Source of the DNA: Cellulophaga baltica
Lineage (GTDB): Bacteria; Bacteroidota; Bacteroidia; Flavobacteriales; Flavobacteriaceae
Length of the DNA: 64,000 nt
NCBI RefSeq assembly: GCF_900102165.1
Contig: NZ_FNBD01000001.1
Location: forward strand, 463,697-527,696
Reading direction: 5' to 3'
Part shown: piece by piece, positions 7,813 through 16,052 of the stretch
How positions within the stretch are numbered: the first letter of the stretch is position 1
Layout of the letters: the number at the start of each line of letters is the position of its first letter
Program-made: the position numbers and the translations under genes
The notes under the pieces: generated by a model
Databases searched by the model: none
Seen by the model: only the letters and a program-made list of their open reading frames with translations
What the model was told of the DNA's origin: nothing

Positions 7813-9654
7813 TTAATTTTCAGGATCATTAGTAGTTAAATCTTGACCTGCCGCCATTTTTCGTTCTAGCTCTGCTTGAAACTCTTCCATTACTGGTCTA
7901 ACCGTGTCTTCTGGTAAATCGGCTATCTTGATATACATCAATCCGTCTACAGAATTATTAAATAGCGGATCTACATTAAAAGCAACCACTTTAGCATTCT
8001 GTTTTATGTACTTTTTTATCAATACAGGCAAACGTAAACTTCCTGGTTCTACTTCGTCAATTAATTTATCAAACTTGTTTAAATCAGCCTGAGTTTCATC
8101 AAACACAAATTCCTTATCAGCATCTTTAAGCTTTACCTTAAACTCCTTTTTAGGTCTAATGTACTGTGCCACATACGGATCCCAGTAGTTAGATTTCATA
8201 AACTCAATCATAAGAGATTTAGAAAAATTAGAAAACTGATTACTGATACTTACCCCACCAATTAAATACTTATATTCTGGAAAACGTAGTGTAGTATGTA
8301 CAATTCCTTTCCAAAGCAAGAATAGCGGCATGGGTTTCTGTTGGTATTCTTTAACGATATAGGCACGTCCCATTTCTATAGACTCGCTCATCATCGCATA
8401 CAGCTCTGGCTCTACTCTAAACAAATCTTGCAAGTAAAACCCATCAATGCCATACGCTTTGAATATTTCTGCGCCTAAGCCCATTCTATATGCTCCTACA
8501 ATAGCTTTCTCTTGCTCGTCCCAAAGAAATAAATGATGGTAATAGGCATCAAACTGATCAAGATCAATAGAATTATTAGTTCCCTCCCCTATAGCTCTAA
8601 AAGTAACTTCTCTCTGTCTACCTATTTCTTGTAAAATGTTAGGCATATCATGCTCTACCGCTAAGAAAACTTCATAGTTTTTGCTCTGCAATAGCCTACA
8701 TCCTTTGTCTCTTAATTTAATAATTTCTTCTTCCATCAGTTCTGGACTAATGGCCGAAGCAATTTTTCGAGGTGCCTTAGGCAATTTTAAAGAGGTGGGT
8801 ATTTGCTCTCTTATTCTATCGGTTAAGCCTTCCTTTTCGTAGGCATTAGAAAGCATATAGGTTTTTCTACGAAGCAACTCCGTATACTCTTCTAAGCTCT
8901 GTTGTTCTTTCTGTACTTTGACCGCGATAGGTTGCCCTATTCGTACCTTTATAGGTCTATTCTTTTGTGTGAATACCTCTGATGGTATTTTGGCGGTTCT
9001 AAAAACATCATTCAATTTTGCCAAACGATAGAAAAGTCTACTGTTCTTAGCGTGAAAATAAATAGGCACAACAGGGACTTCTGCTTTTTTTATCAATTTT
9101 AAAGCAGCTTCTTCCCAAGGTCTATCTACAAGAAGTTTTCCATCTTTTAAGGTAGAAACTTCTCCTGCAGGAAATATACTTAAGGGATGGCCGTCTCTTA
9201 AATGCTGAAGCGCAGTTTTAAATCCTGACAAACTACTTTTTGCTTTTTTATGAGACTCGAACGGATTTACAGGAACAATATAAGGCACTAAAGGCTCCAT
9301 ACGTTGCAGTAAGAAATTGGTCATGATTTTAAAATCAGGACGGTATTCCATCATTAATTTTATTAAGATAATACCATCAATAGCTCCTAACGGATGATTA
9401 GAGATAGTGATAAAAGCACCATCTTTTGGTAATCTTTTGAAATCCTCTTCGGGAATCTGAAAATCAATATCAAAATGCTTTAAAATAGCATCTGGATAAG
9501 CTTGCCCCTCTAAATGGCTGATTGTATCATAAAACTTATTAATACTAGAAATTCTAGTCACTTTCATAAGAACCCATCCTATAAAAGTGCCTAGAAAGCC
9601 ATATTTATCTATATTTATTGCTTTTGCAACTTCCTTTGCGGTTACTAAACCCAT
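7813..9654 (-). CDS. olsF: Bifunctional aminolipid (ornithine/glycine lipid) acyltransferase, OlsF-like
   Basis: 613-aa fusion. Residues about 1-290 are a PlsC-type O-acyltransferase with NHPLGAIDG (H87 and D93, an HX5D form of the usual HX4D) and FPAGEVS as the glycerolipid-binding motif. Residues about 300-600 resemble the hemolysin-like GNAT N-acyltransferase domain (EVFLAVEHDMPNILQEIGRQREVTFR; LFLWDEQEKAIVGAYRMG). This order matches OlsF, which makes ornithine lipids in Serratia and Flavobacterium; related enzymes make glycine or serine-glycine lipids. The amino-acid specificity here is therefore open. Peripheral inner-membrane location is expected. Monocistronic, ATG at 9654. Confidence 0.8.
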   Translation of the reverse strand: MGLVTAKEVAKAINIDKYGFLGTFIGWVLMKVTRISSINKFYDTISHLEGQAYPDAILKHFDIDFQIPEEDFKRLPKDGAFITISNHPLGAIDGIILIKLMMEYRPDFKIMTNFLLQRMEPLVPYIVPVNPFESHKKAKSSLSGFKTALQHLRDGHPLSIFPAGEVSTLKDGKLLVDRPWEEAALKLIKKAEVPVVPIYFHAKNSRLFYRLAKLNDVFRTAKIPSEVFTQKNRPIKVRIGQPIAVKVQKEQQSLEEYTELLRRKTYMLSNAYEKEGLTDRIREQIPTSLKLPKAPRKIASAISPELMEEEIIKLRDKGCRLLQSKNYEVFLAVEHDMPNILQEIGRQREVTFRAIGEGTNNSIDLDQFDAYYHHLFLWDEQEKAIVGAYRMGLGAEIFKAYGIDGFYLQDLFRVEPELYAMMSESIEMGRAYIVKEYQQKPMPLFLLWKGIVHTTLRFPEYKYLIGGVSISNQFSNFSKSLMIEFMKSNYWDPYVAQYIRPKKEFKVKLKDADKEFVFDETQADLNKFDKLIDEVEPGSLRLPVLIKKYIKQNAKVVAFNVDPLFNNSVDGLMYIKIADLPEDTVRPVMEEFQAELERKMAAGQDLTTNDPEN

Positions 9655-9773
9655 ATTATCTTACCCATTTTCCTGAATGCTAATATAGGAAAATCGTTAC
9701 TTGGCAATTAAGTTTTAATTTCTTTTTTGAAAAAAGAATACTTTTTACATGTTTACTATTGATAGTCAAAAGG

Positions 9774-11024
9774 TTACTTCACAACTAATTGCACCGTTTC
9801 TTTACCGCGCTGTTCTAATAAAATTTCCTTACCATTTTGCAAGGAGGTAATAGCCTCAGTATCAAAGTGACGAATCGTATATAAAGAAACTTCTTCTTGA
9901 TGGTTTACTTTAAATTTTCTTTTTAAAATCTCTAGTAAATCATTTAAGCGCCCAAATTTATTATCGACACACACAGAAAAACTGATCGCAGAATTCTGAA
10001 TAAGATCTACTTTCATTTTATGGTCATGAAATAATTTAAACAGCTCACTGATACTATCTTCTACAATGAATGAGAAATCTAAAGAAGATAACTTCATTAA
10101 AACTTGATTCTTTTTCACGATAAAACATGGTACTTTTGGCTCTATGCCAGGACCTTTCCCTACCGTAGTTCCCGCATTTTTAGGTTCTAAAAAAGACTTT
10201 ACAAGTAAAGGAATTTCTTTTCGTTGTAAGGGCTGTAAAGTTTTAGGGTGAATTACTGATGCACCATAAAAAGCTAATTCAATAGCTTCCCTATAAGAGA
10301 TTTGATTTAATAATTGAGCATTATCAAAATATCTAGGGTCTGCATTCAACACTCCAGGTACATCTTTCCAAATGGTAACCGCAGTGGCGTTCAAACAATA
10401 GGCTAAAATAGCCGCAGAATAATCGGACCCTTCTCTACCTAAAGTAGTGGTAAAGTTATTGTCATCGCTGCCAATAAATCCTTGAGTTATATAAAATTTA
10501 CTTTTATCAATTCCTTTTGAAATATTTTCCTGCGTTTTTTCCCAATTGATAGCAGCATCTCTATAATTATCATCCGTTTTAATATAATCACGAACATCTA
10601 ACCATGTATTATTAATACCTACTTCATTTAAATACGCACTTAAAATAGTGGTAGAAACCAATTCTCCATACCCTATAACTTGGTCATAGACAAAGCTGTG
10701 CTTTGGCGATTTATTCCACGCAAGAAACCCTTGAACTTCATCAAAAAGTTCCTTTATTTTTTTAAATATAGGATGTTTGTCATTTTCAAACAAATCCATT
10801 AAAATATCATTGTGGTATTTAAGAACATCTTGGATTGCAGCAGCAACTTCAGATTTATCTCTAAAATAACTCGTAACAACCGTTTCCATAGCATTGGTTG
10901 TTTTACCCATTGCAGAAACTACTATTAGTGTATGCTCATAACCTACTTGCTCTAAAACACTCACTAAATTTTTTACCCCATCAGCATCTTTTACAGATGC
11001 ACCTCCAAATTTAAAAATTCTCAT
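9774..11024 (-). CDS. lysC: Aspartate kinase (monofunctional)
   Basis: Phosphorylates L-aspartate, the first step towards lysine (diaminopimelate), threonine and methionine. The kinase domain begins with FKFGGASVKDADGVKNL and contains GREGSDYSAA (nucleotide and aspartate site) and the KDVPGVLNADPR segment. C-terminal ACT-type regulatory region from about 300 (LMKLSSLDFSFIVEDSI and a weaker second repeat), consistent with amino-acid feedback inhibition. Length 416 aa. There is no homoserine dehydrogenase domain, unlike ThrA. Its start overlaps the stop of the acetyltransferase gene upstream by 4 bases, so the two are co-translated. Confidence 0.92.
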   Translation of the reverse strand: MRIFKFGGASVKDADGVKNLVSVLEQVGYEHTLIVVSAMGKTTNAMETVVTSYFRDKSEVAAAIQDVLKYHNDILMDLFENDKHPIFKKIKELFDEVQGFLAWNKSPKHSFVYDQVIGYGELVSTTILSAYLNEVGINNTWLDVRDYIKTDDNYRDAAINWEKTQENISKGIDKSKFYITQGFIGSDDNNFTTTLGREGSDYSAAILAYCLNATAVTIWKDVPGVLNADPRYFDNAQLLNQISYREAIELAFYGASVIHPKTLQPLQRKEIPLLVKSFLEPKNAGTTVGKGPGIEPKVPCFIVKKNQVLMKLSSLDFSFIVEDSISELFKLFHDHKMKVDLIQNSAISFSVCVDNKFGRLNDLLEILKRKFKVNHQEEVSLYTIRHFDTEAITSLQNGKEILLEQRGKETVQLVVK

Positions 11025-11500
11025 ATATTGGCTATATAATTTTTAATACCATTTTCATCTAATTGAACCACGTCCCAATCGCGCATTACATTTGCGCCTT
11101 TACTTTCGTAAAATTTAATAGCGGGTTCATTCCAATCTATAACTTCCCAGTTTATTCTTTTTACACCTAAGCCATGACCGTATGTAACCACCTCATTTAA
11201 CAATGCAGTTCCCATACCAGTTCCACGCATAGACTCTGTTACTATTAAATCCTCTAAATGAATAATAGGTCCTTTCCAAGTAGAGTACCTATTATAGACC
11301 AATGCCATTCCTTTAATTTCATTACCTACTTCACCCACAAAACAGTGGAATAGTGGATTAGCACCAAAACCATCTCTAATTAAGTCGTCTAAAGTAACCT
11401 CAACGGCATTTTCTTCCTTTTCAAACACAGCAAGCTCGTTAATCAAGGATAAAACTTGATCCATGTCTTCTTTTTTTGCTTCTCTTATTGAAAATTTCAT
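11021..11500 (-). CDS. GNAT N-acetyltransferase (diamine acetyltransferase-like)
   Basis: 159-aa single GNAT domain with IREAKKEDMDQVLSLINELA at the start and the acetyl-CoA loop MRGTGMGTAL. The later motif WEVIDWNEPAIKFYESKGA resembles spermidine/spermine and diamine acetyltransferases. The substrate is not established. The ATG at 11500 is preferred over the preceding GTG. It is the first gene of a two-gene unit with aspartate kinase (4-base overlap ATGA); whether they are functionally linked is unknown. Confidence 0.85.
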   Translation of the reverse strand: MKFSIREAKKEDMDQVLSLINELAVFEKEENAVEVTLDDLIRDGFGANPLFHCFVGEVGNEIKGMALVYNRYSTWKGPIIHLEDLIVTESMRGTGMGTALLNEVVTYGHGLGVKRINWEVIDWNEPAIKFYESKGANVMRDWDVVQLDENGIKNYIANI

Positions 11501-11585
11501 CACTCTTTTTTTTAGATTTTAATAATCATAGGCTAGATTTATTTCTCTATTCTCAATATAGCGCCCAACCTCTTTTTTATTGTTA

Positions 11586-11593
11586 CAAATATA
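11586..11593 (-). promoter_or_regulatory. -7 element (TATATTTG) for GNAT-aspartate kinase unit
   Basis: Exact TAnnTTTG on the minus strand, 86 bases upstream of the ATG. No well-spaced -33 TTG was found, so this is tentative. Confidence 0.4.
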
Positions 11594-11636
11594 ACATGAA
11601 GTTACAAATTTAAAAAACATAAATTGAACGAAAACG

Positions 11637-11665
11637 TTGTAGTATCACAAAAAAGACGATATTTG
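11637..11665 (+). promoter_or_regulatory. Bacteroidota-type promoter of fbp
   Basis: -33 TTG (11637-11639), an 18-base spacer, then GATATTTG (11658-11665), one mismatch to TAnnTTTG. The fbp start follows 22 bases later. Confidence 0.55.
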
Positions 11666-11687
11666 TAGGTAAATAAACACTACAATC

Positions 11688-12698
11688 ATGACTAAACAAT
11701 ACAAAACTCTTGGAGAGTTTATTATTGAAAATCAAGACTCTTTTAAATACTCATCTGGTGAACTATCTAGATTATTAAACGGATTACGATTAGCAGCTAA
11801 AGTTGTAAATCATGAAGTTAATAAAGCCGGATTAGTAGATATTCTTGGAGAAGCCGGAGATCAAAACATTCAAGGAGAAAACCAACAAAAATTAGACGTT
11901 CTCGCTAATGAAAAGTTTATACAAACTTTAAAAAAGAGAGAAATTGTTTGTGGAATTGCTTCTGAAGAAGAAGATGATTTTATAAGCATCAATAGTTTTG
12001 ATAATCAACATCAAAACAAATACGTAGTACTTATAGACCCGCTAGACGGCTCTTCAAATATTGATGTTAATGTCTCTGTTGGAACTATATTTTCGATTTA
12101 TAGACGTGTTACTCCCGTAGGTACTCCTGTAACTATTGAAGACTTTCTTCAACCAGGTGTAAACCAAATTGCAGCAGGCTATATTATCTATGGTACTTCT
12201 ACTATGTTGGTCTATACTACTGGTGATGGCGTAAACGGATTTACATTAAACCCTGCATTAGGTACGTTTTATCTATCGCATCCTAACATGAGTTTCCCTG
12301 AGAATGGTAACATATATTCTGTAAATGAAGGTAATTATGTACATTTTCCACAAGGTGTAAAAGATTATATTAAATATTGCCAAAAAGAGGAGGATGACAG
12401 ACCTTATACATCTCGTTACATTGGATCTTTAGTTTCCGATTTTCACAGAAACATGATCAAAGGAGGTATTTACATGTACCCTAAAAGTAGTGTTGCTTCT
12501 GAAGGAAAACTTAGATTATTATATGAATGTAACCCTATGGCTTTTATTGCAGAACAAGCTAATGGATTAGCTAGTGATGGAAAAAATAGGATTATGGAGG
12601 TAAAACCAACAGAACTACACCAACGTGTTCCTTTCTTTTGCGGTAGCCGAAACATGGTGGAAAAAGCAGAAGAATTTATGAAAAATGCAAATGCATAA
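11688..12698 (+). CDS. fbp: Class 1 fructose-1,6-bisphosphatase
   Basis: Hydrolyses fructose-1,6-bisphosphate to fructose-6-phosphate, the committed step of gluconeogenesis; cytoplasmic and Mg2+ dependent. 336 aa, the usual length for class I. Metal-site motifs: ASEEEDD (about 90) and [18 protein letters not shown] (about 118-135). The substrate-binding segment [12 protein letters not shown] and C-terminal [19 protein letters not shown] are textbook FBPase I. Monocistronic, with its own promoter and a terminator. The TGTTAC/AAC-rich upstream region has no recognised operator. Confidence 0.96.
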   Translation: MTKQYKTLGEFIIENQDSFKYSSGELSRLLNGLRLAAKVVNHEVNKAGLVDILGEAGDQNIQGENQQKLDVLANEKFIQTLKKREIVCGIASEEEDDFISINSFDNQHQNKYVVLIDPLDGSSNIDVNVSVGTIFSIYRRVTPVGTPVTIEDFLQPGVNQIAAGYIIYGTSTMLVYTTGDGVNGFTLNPALGTFYLSHPNMSFPENGNIYSVNEGNYVHFPQGVKDYIKYCQKEEDDRPYTSRYIGSLVSDFHRNMIKGGIYMYPKSSVASEGKLRLLYECNPMAFIAEQANGLASDGKNRIMEVKPTELHQRVPFFCGSRNMVEKAEEFMKNANA

Positions 12699-12716
12699 TT
12701 TAATAAGTTGAAACTA

Positions 12717-12745
12717 AAAAAGGGGCTAAAAGCCCCCTTTTTTTA
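12717..12745. terminator. Bidirectional terminator between fbp and TerB-like gene
   Basis: A-run, stem GGGGCT / AGCCCC around AAA, then a T-run. It lies between convergent genes. Confidence 0.85.
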
Positions 12746-12758
12746 TTCCTATATTATC

Positions 12759-13181
12759 TTATTTCTTAACTAAATAAAGGTAATCTTCAAAATCTAATCG
12801 ACCACCAAAAATCTGCACTGAGCGCTTAATTAATTTGGTTGCCGCTTCCGAAGAGTATCCTAAGCCAATAGCATACTTATTCACCAAGGTCATTTCTTCT
12901 TCATCTATCTCGTGATCTGCAAAAACAATTCGAAACAAATCATACAAACGCTCTAAACGTTCTTCTGATGTAGAAGGAGGATTAATAGGGTATTTATTAT
13001 CAGACTTTAAAACCTCAGCATATTCTGCATCCGTAATATCTAATTTTCTAGCAAACCGATCTAATAAAACTTTTTCCTGAGGATTAACTTCACCATCTAC
13101 AGCTGCTAAAGATGCAATTGATGAAAAATGAGCTAAATTTCTTCTATGCTCGCCACTGCTATATAAATCTACAAAAGACAT
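12759..13181 (-). CDS. TerB-like (tellurite-resistance fold) cytoplasmic protein
   Basis: 140-aa all-helical protein with the TerB pattern: ASLAAVDGEVNPQEKVLLDRFARKLDI near residues 23-50, then FADHEIDEEEMTLVNKYAIGLG in the second half. The repeated D-G/H-E-[VI] acidic loops are typical of this fold, which is thought to bind divalent metal. The biological role is unknown; no other ter genes are near, so tellurite resistance should not be assumed. It lies divergent to the DNA-repair cassette with its own promoter. Confidence 0.75.
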   Translation of the reverse strand: MSFVDLYSSGEHRRNLAHFSSIASLAAVDGEVNPQEKVLLDRFARKLDITDAEYAEVLKSDNKYPINPPSTSEERLERLYDLFRIVFADHEIDEEEMTLVNKYAIGLGYSSEAATKLIKRSVQIFGGRLDFEDYLYLVKK

Positions 13182-13202
13182 AATCTATTTTTTATTTGAG
13201 CA

Positions 13203-13235
13203 CAAATATAATTTTTTAGGAGTCATTTTTTACAA
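13203..13235 (-). promoter_or_regulatory. Bacteroidota promoter of TerB-like gene
   Basis: Minus strand: TTG (13235-13233), 22-base spacer, exact TATATTTG (13210-13203), then 21 bases to the ATG. Confidence 0.7.
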
Positions 13236-13337
13236 TAAAACCGATTATTTTGGCTCTTAGTAAGTTGTACGGTGGTTTCCTCAACTATTTACTACCAATA
13301 GACTTTAAGTCAATTATCTAAATAATCATCAAAGAAA

Positions 13338-13345
13338 TAATTTTG
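13338..13345 (+). promoter_or_regulatory. -7 element of the ligase-associated cassette
   Basis: TAATTTTG matches TAnnTTTG. The exonuclease ATG is 15 bases downstream, so the 5' UTR would be very short. No good -33 TTG. Confidence 0.45.
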
Positions 13346-13360
13346 TAATTTCACAAGGCT

Positions 13361-14377
13361 ATGAAAAATCCATTACTACAATTTACCGATAAAGGTATTT
13401 ATTGCAGTGTCGCCAAAGTATATCTAGATCCTTGGAAACCCGTTGATAAAGCTATTATCACTCATGGTCATGCAGATCACAGCCGCTATGGACACAAAAG
13501 CTACATTACACATCATAGAAATGTACCAATTATAAGGCACAGACTGGGGGAAATAAATGTATCTGGAGTAGCATGGGGACAAACCTTTACTATAAATAAT
13601 GTGAAATTTAGCCTACACCCAGCAGGACATATTATTGGTTCTTCACAAATACGCGTAGAACATAAAGGAGAAGTGTGGGTGTTTACAGGTGATTATAAAA
13701 CTGAAAACGACGGAATATCTACACCCTATGAAGTCGTAAAATGTGATTCGTTCATTACAGAATGCACTTTTGGATTACCTGCCTTTAAATGGACACCACA
13801 AGAGGAAGTGATGGATTCTATTAACAATTGGTGGCTAGAAAACCAAGCAGAAGGAAAAACATCGATACTTTTTGGATACAGCCTAGGTAAAGCGCAACGT
13901 CTATTAAAATATTTGAATCCCGATATAGGCAAAATATACACCCACGGTGCCATAGAAAACATGACCGAAGTATTACGGCCACTGGTAGATTTCCCGGCAA
14001 CAACACTAATCACTAAAGAAACCAAAAAACAAGATTTGCTGGGCAACATGGTACTAGCCCCTCCCAGTGCACACGGCAGTACGTGGATAAAAAAAATGGT
14101 GCCTTACGTTACAGGATCTGCCAGTGGCTGGATGACCTTTAGAGGTGCAAGACGCAGAAGAGCAATAGACAAAGGATTTGTCCTCAGCGATCATTGTGAT
14201 TGGACAGGTTTATTAGAAAGTATAAAAGCTACTGGTGCCGAAAAGGTAATTTGTACACATGGCTATTCAGATATCTTTTCAAGATACTTGCGAGAACAAG
14301 GGTATGATGCCAGAACCGAAGAAACACAATACGGAGAAGAAGAAACCACAGAAATAGAAGAAAAAATAATTGCTTAG
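13361..14377 (+). CDS. Ligase-associated DNA damage response exonuclease (MBL/beta-CASP)
   Basis: 338-aa nuclease-type MBL protein related to SNM1/Artemis and mRNA 3'-processing exonucleases. The metal motif THGHADH is near residue 35, followed by PAGHIIGSSQI and FTGDYK. The C-terminal beta-CASP features include VLSDHCDWTGL and a late histidine in VICTHGYSD. It is the first gene of the four-gene cassette exonuclease / ligase / Lhr-like helicase / PdeM, a conserved arrangement in Bacteroidota and Proteobacteria. That supports a nuclease role in DNA repair. The exact substrate is unknown to me. It is followed by ligase after 25 bases. Confidence 0.9.
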   Translation: MKNPLLQFTDKGIYCSVAKVYLDPWKPVDKAIITHGHADHSRYGHKSYITHHRNVPIIRHRLGEINVSGVAWGQTFTINNVKFSLHPAGHIIGSSQIRVEHKGEVWVFTGDYKTENDGISTPYEVVKCDSFITECTFGLPAFKWTPQEEVMDSINNWWLENQAEGKTSILFGYSLGKAQRLLKYLNPDIGKIYTHGAIENMTEVLRPLVDFPATTLITKETKKQDLLGNMVLAPPSAHGSTWIKKMVPYVTGSASGWMTFRGARRRRAIDKGFVLSDHCDWTGLLESIKATGAEKVICTHGYSDIFSRYLREQGYDARTEETQYGEEETTEIEEKIIA

Positions 14378-14402
14378 AACACCTTAGCTTGAATTTTACC
14401 GC

Positions 14403-16031
14403 ATGAAGAATTTTGCATCACTTATTAAAACCTTAGACAGCACAACCAAAACAAATACAAAGGTTACTGCTCTAGCTGAGTATTTTGCAAAAGCGAGTGA
14501 TACAGATAAGGTGTGGACCATCGCTATCTTATCACATCGAAGACCTCCAAGACCGGTAAATACCACCTTGTTGAGACAATGGGCTTCAGAATTATCCAAT
14601 ATCCCTTCATGGCTTTTTGAAGAGAGTTATCATATTGTGGGTGATTTAGCAGAAACTATAGCCCTAGTAATTCCATCCAATCCTTTACAAACGGACAAAT
14701 CGCTCACGGAATTTTTAGAAGAAATGATTCATTTAAAAAAGAAACCCGAAGAAGAGAAAAAAGAATACCTCTACAACAACTGGAAAGCATTAGATTATTA
14801 TGAACGTTTTGTTTTTACCAAATTAATTACCGGAGGTTTCCGAATTGGTGTAAGTCAAAAATTAATGACAAAGGCCTTATCTAAGGCTACAGAAATAAAT
14901 GAGGATATATTAGCCTATAAATTGATGGGGAATTGGGATCCTAAAACAATTACTTTTCAAGAACTGATATTAGAGGAAAATGAAAATGACTACCTATCAA
15001 AACCATATCCTTTTTATTTAGCTTATGCTATTGAAAATGAAGTACATGATCTGGGTGATGTGCAAGAATGGTCTGCAGAACATAAATGGGATGGTATACG
15101 CTCACAAACCATATTTAGGAATGACGAATTATTTGTATGGAGTCGCGGAGAAGAATTAGTAACCGATAAGTATCCTGAATTAGAAAAACTTGTTGGTATT
15201 ATTCCAAACGGGACCGTCATTGATGCGGAAATTTTACCCTACGCCAATAACATCATCGGCACTTTCAATGATTTGCAAACTAGGATTGGAAGAAAAACGG
15301 TTTCTAAAGCACTGCTAAAAAAAACACCCGTAATCCTTAAAGCCTATGATATTTTAGAATGGGAAGGAAATGATATTCGGCATCTTCCTTTTATAGAACG
15401 AAGGGAGCTATTAGAAAAATTATTTCAAACTATTTCAGTTATAGAGAATTTGCCTTTCCAAATTTCAGAAACAATTCACTTTAATTCTTGGGAAGAGGTT
15501 GCGAAAGAAAGGGAACGGGCACGAGAAATGCATAGTGAAGGTTTAATGCTCAAAAGAAAAGATTCTCACTACTTGGTAGGTAGAAAAAAGGGCGATTGGT
15601 GGAAATGGAAAGTAGACCCGCTAACGATTGATGCCGTATTAACCTATGCTATGCGCGGACACGGAAGAAGAAGTAATTTATTTACCGATTATACTTTTGC
15701 CCTCTGGACTACAAATGAAGAGGGCCAAAAAGAGCTGGTCACTTTTGCAAAAGCCTATTCCGGACTTACAGATGCAGAGTTCCGTAAAGTAGATGCTTGG
15801 ATTAAAAAGAATACACTTGAACGTTTTGGCCCCGTAAGAAGTGTTACCCCACATCATGTATTTGAAATTGCTTTTGAAGGAATCGCTTTATCAAAAAGGC
15901 ATAAAAGCGGTATTGCTACGCGATTCCCTAGAATTATACGCTGGCGACATGATAAAAAAATAGAAGACGCCAATACTATTGAAGATTTAAAAAGCTTAAT
16001 CTCAAGTACAAGTATTACGACTACCGAATAA
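14403..16031 (+). CDS. ATP-dependent DNA ligase, ligase-associated repair cassette
   Basis: 542-aa stand-alone ATP-dependent ligase. Residues about 1-200 are the helical DNA-binding domain. The adenylation domain contains the nucleophile motif EHKWDGIR (K228), SRGEEL (motif III), EGLMLKRKD (motif IV) and KGDWWKWK (motif V). A C-terminal OB-fold domain follows (SGLTDAEFRKVDAWI, RFPRIIRWRHDKK). It joins nicked DNA through enzyme-AMP; NAD-dependent LigA would be the replicative enzyme elsewhere. Its place between a nuclease and a helicase gene argues for repair. No LigD polymerase or Ku gene is in the window. Confidence 0.93.
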   Translation: MKNFASLIKTLDSTTKTNTKVTALAEYFAKASDTDKVWTIAILSHRRPPRPVNTTLLRQWASELSNIPSWLFEESYHIVGDLAETIALVIPSNPLQTDKSLTEFLEEMIHLKKKPEEEKKEYLYNNWKALDYYERFVFTKLITGGFRIGVSQKLMTKALSKATEINEDILAYKLMGNWDPKTITFQELILEENENDYLSKPYPFYLAYAIENEVHDLGDVQEWSAEHKWDGIRSQTIFRNDELFVWSRGEELVTDKYPELEKLVGIIPNGTVIDAEILPYANNIIGTFNDLQTRIGRKTVSKALLKKTPVILKAYDILEWEGNDIRHLPFIERRELLEKLFQTISVIENLPFQISETIHFNSWEEVAKERERAREMHSEGLMLKRKDSHYLVGRKKGDWWKWKVDPLTIDAVLTYAMRGHGRRSNLFTDYTFALWTTNEEGQKELVTFAKAYSGLTDAEFRKVDAWIKKNTLERFGPVRSVTPHHVFEIAFEGIALSKRHKSGIATRFPRIIRWRHDKKIEDANTIEDLKSLISSTSITTTE

Positions 16032-16052
16032 TTACAGTACCCTAACCGTACT

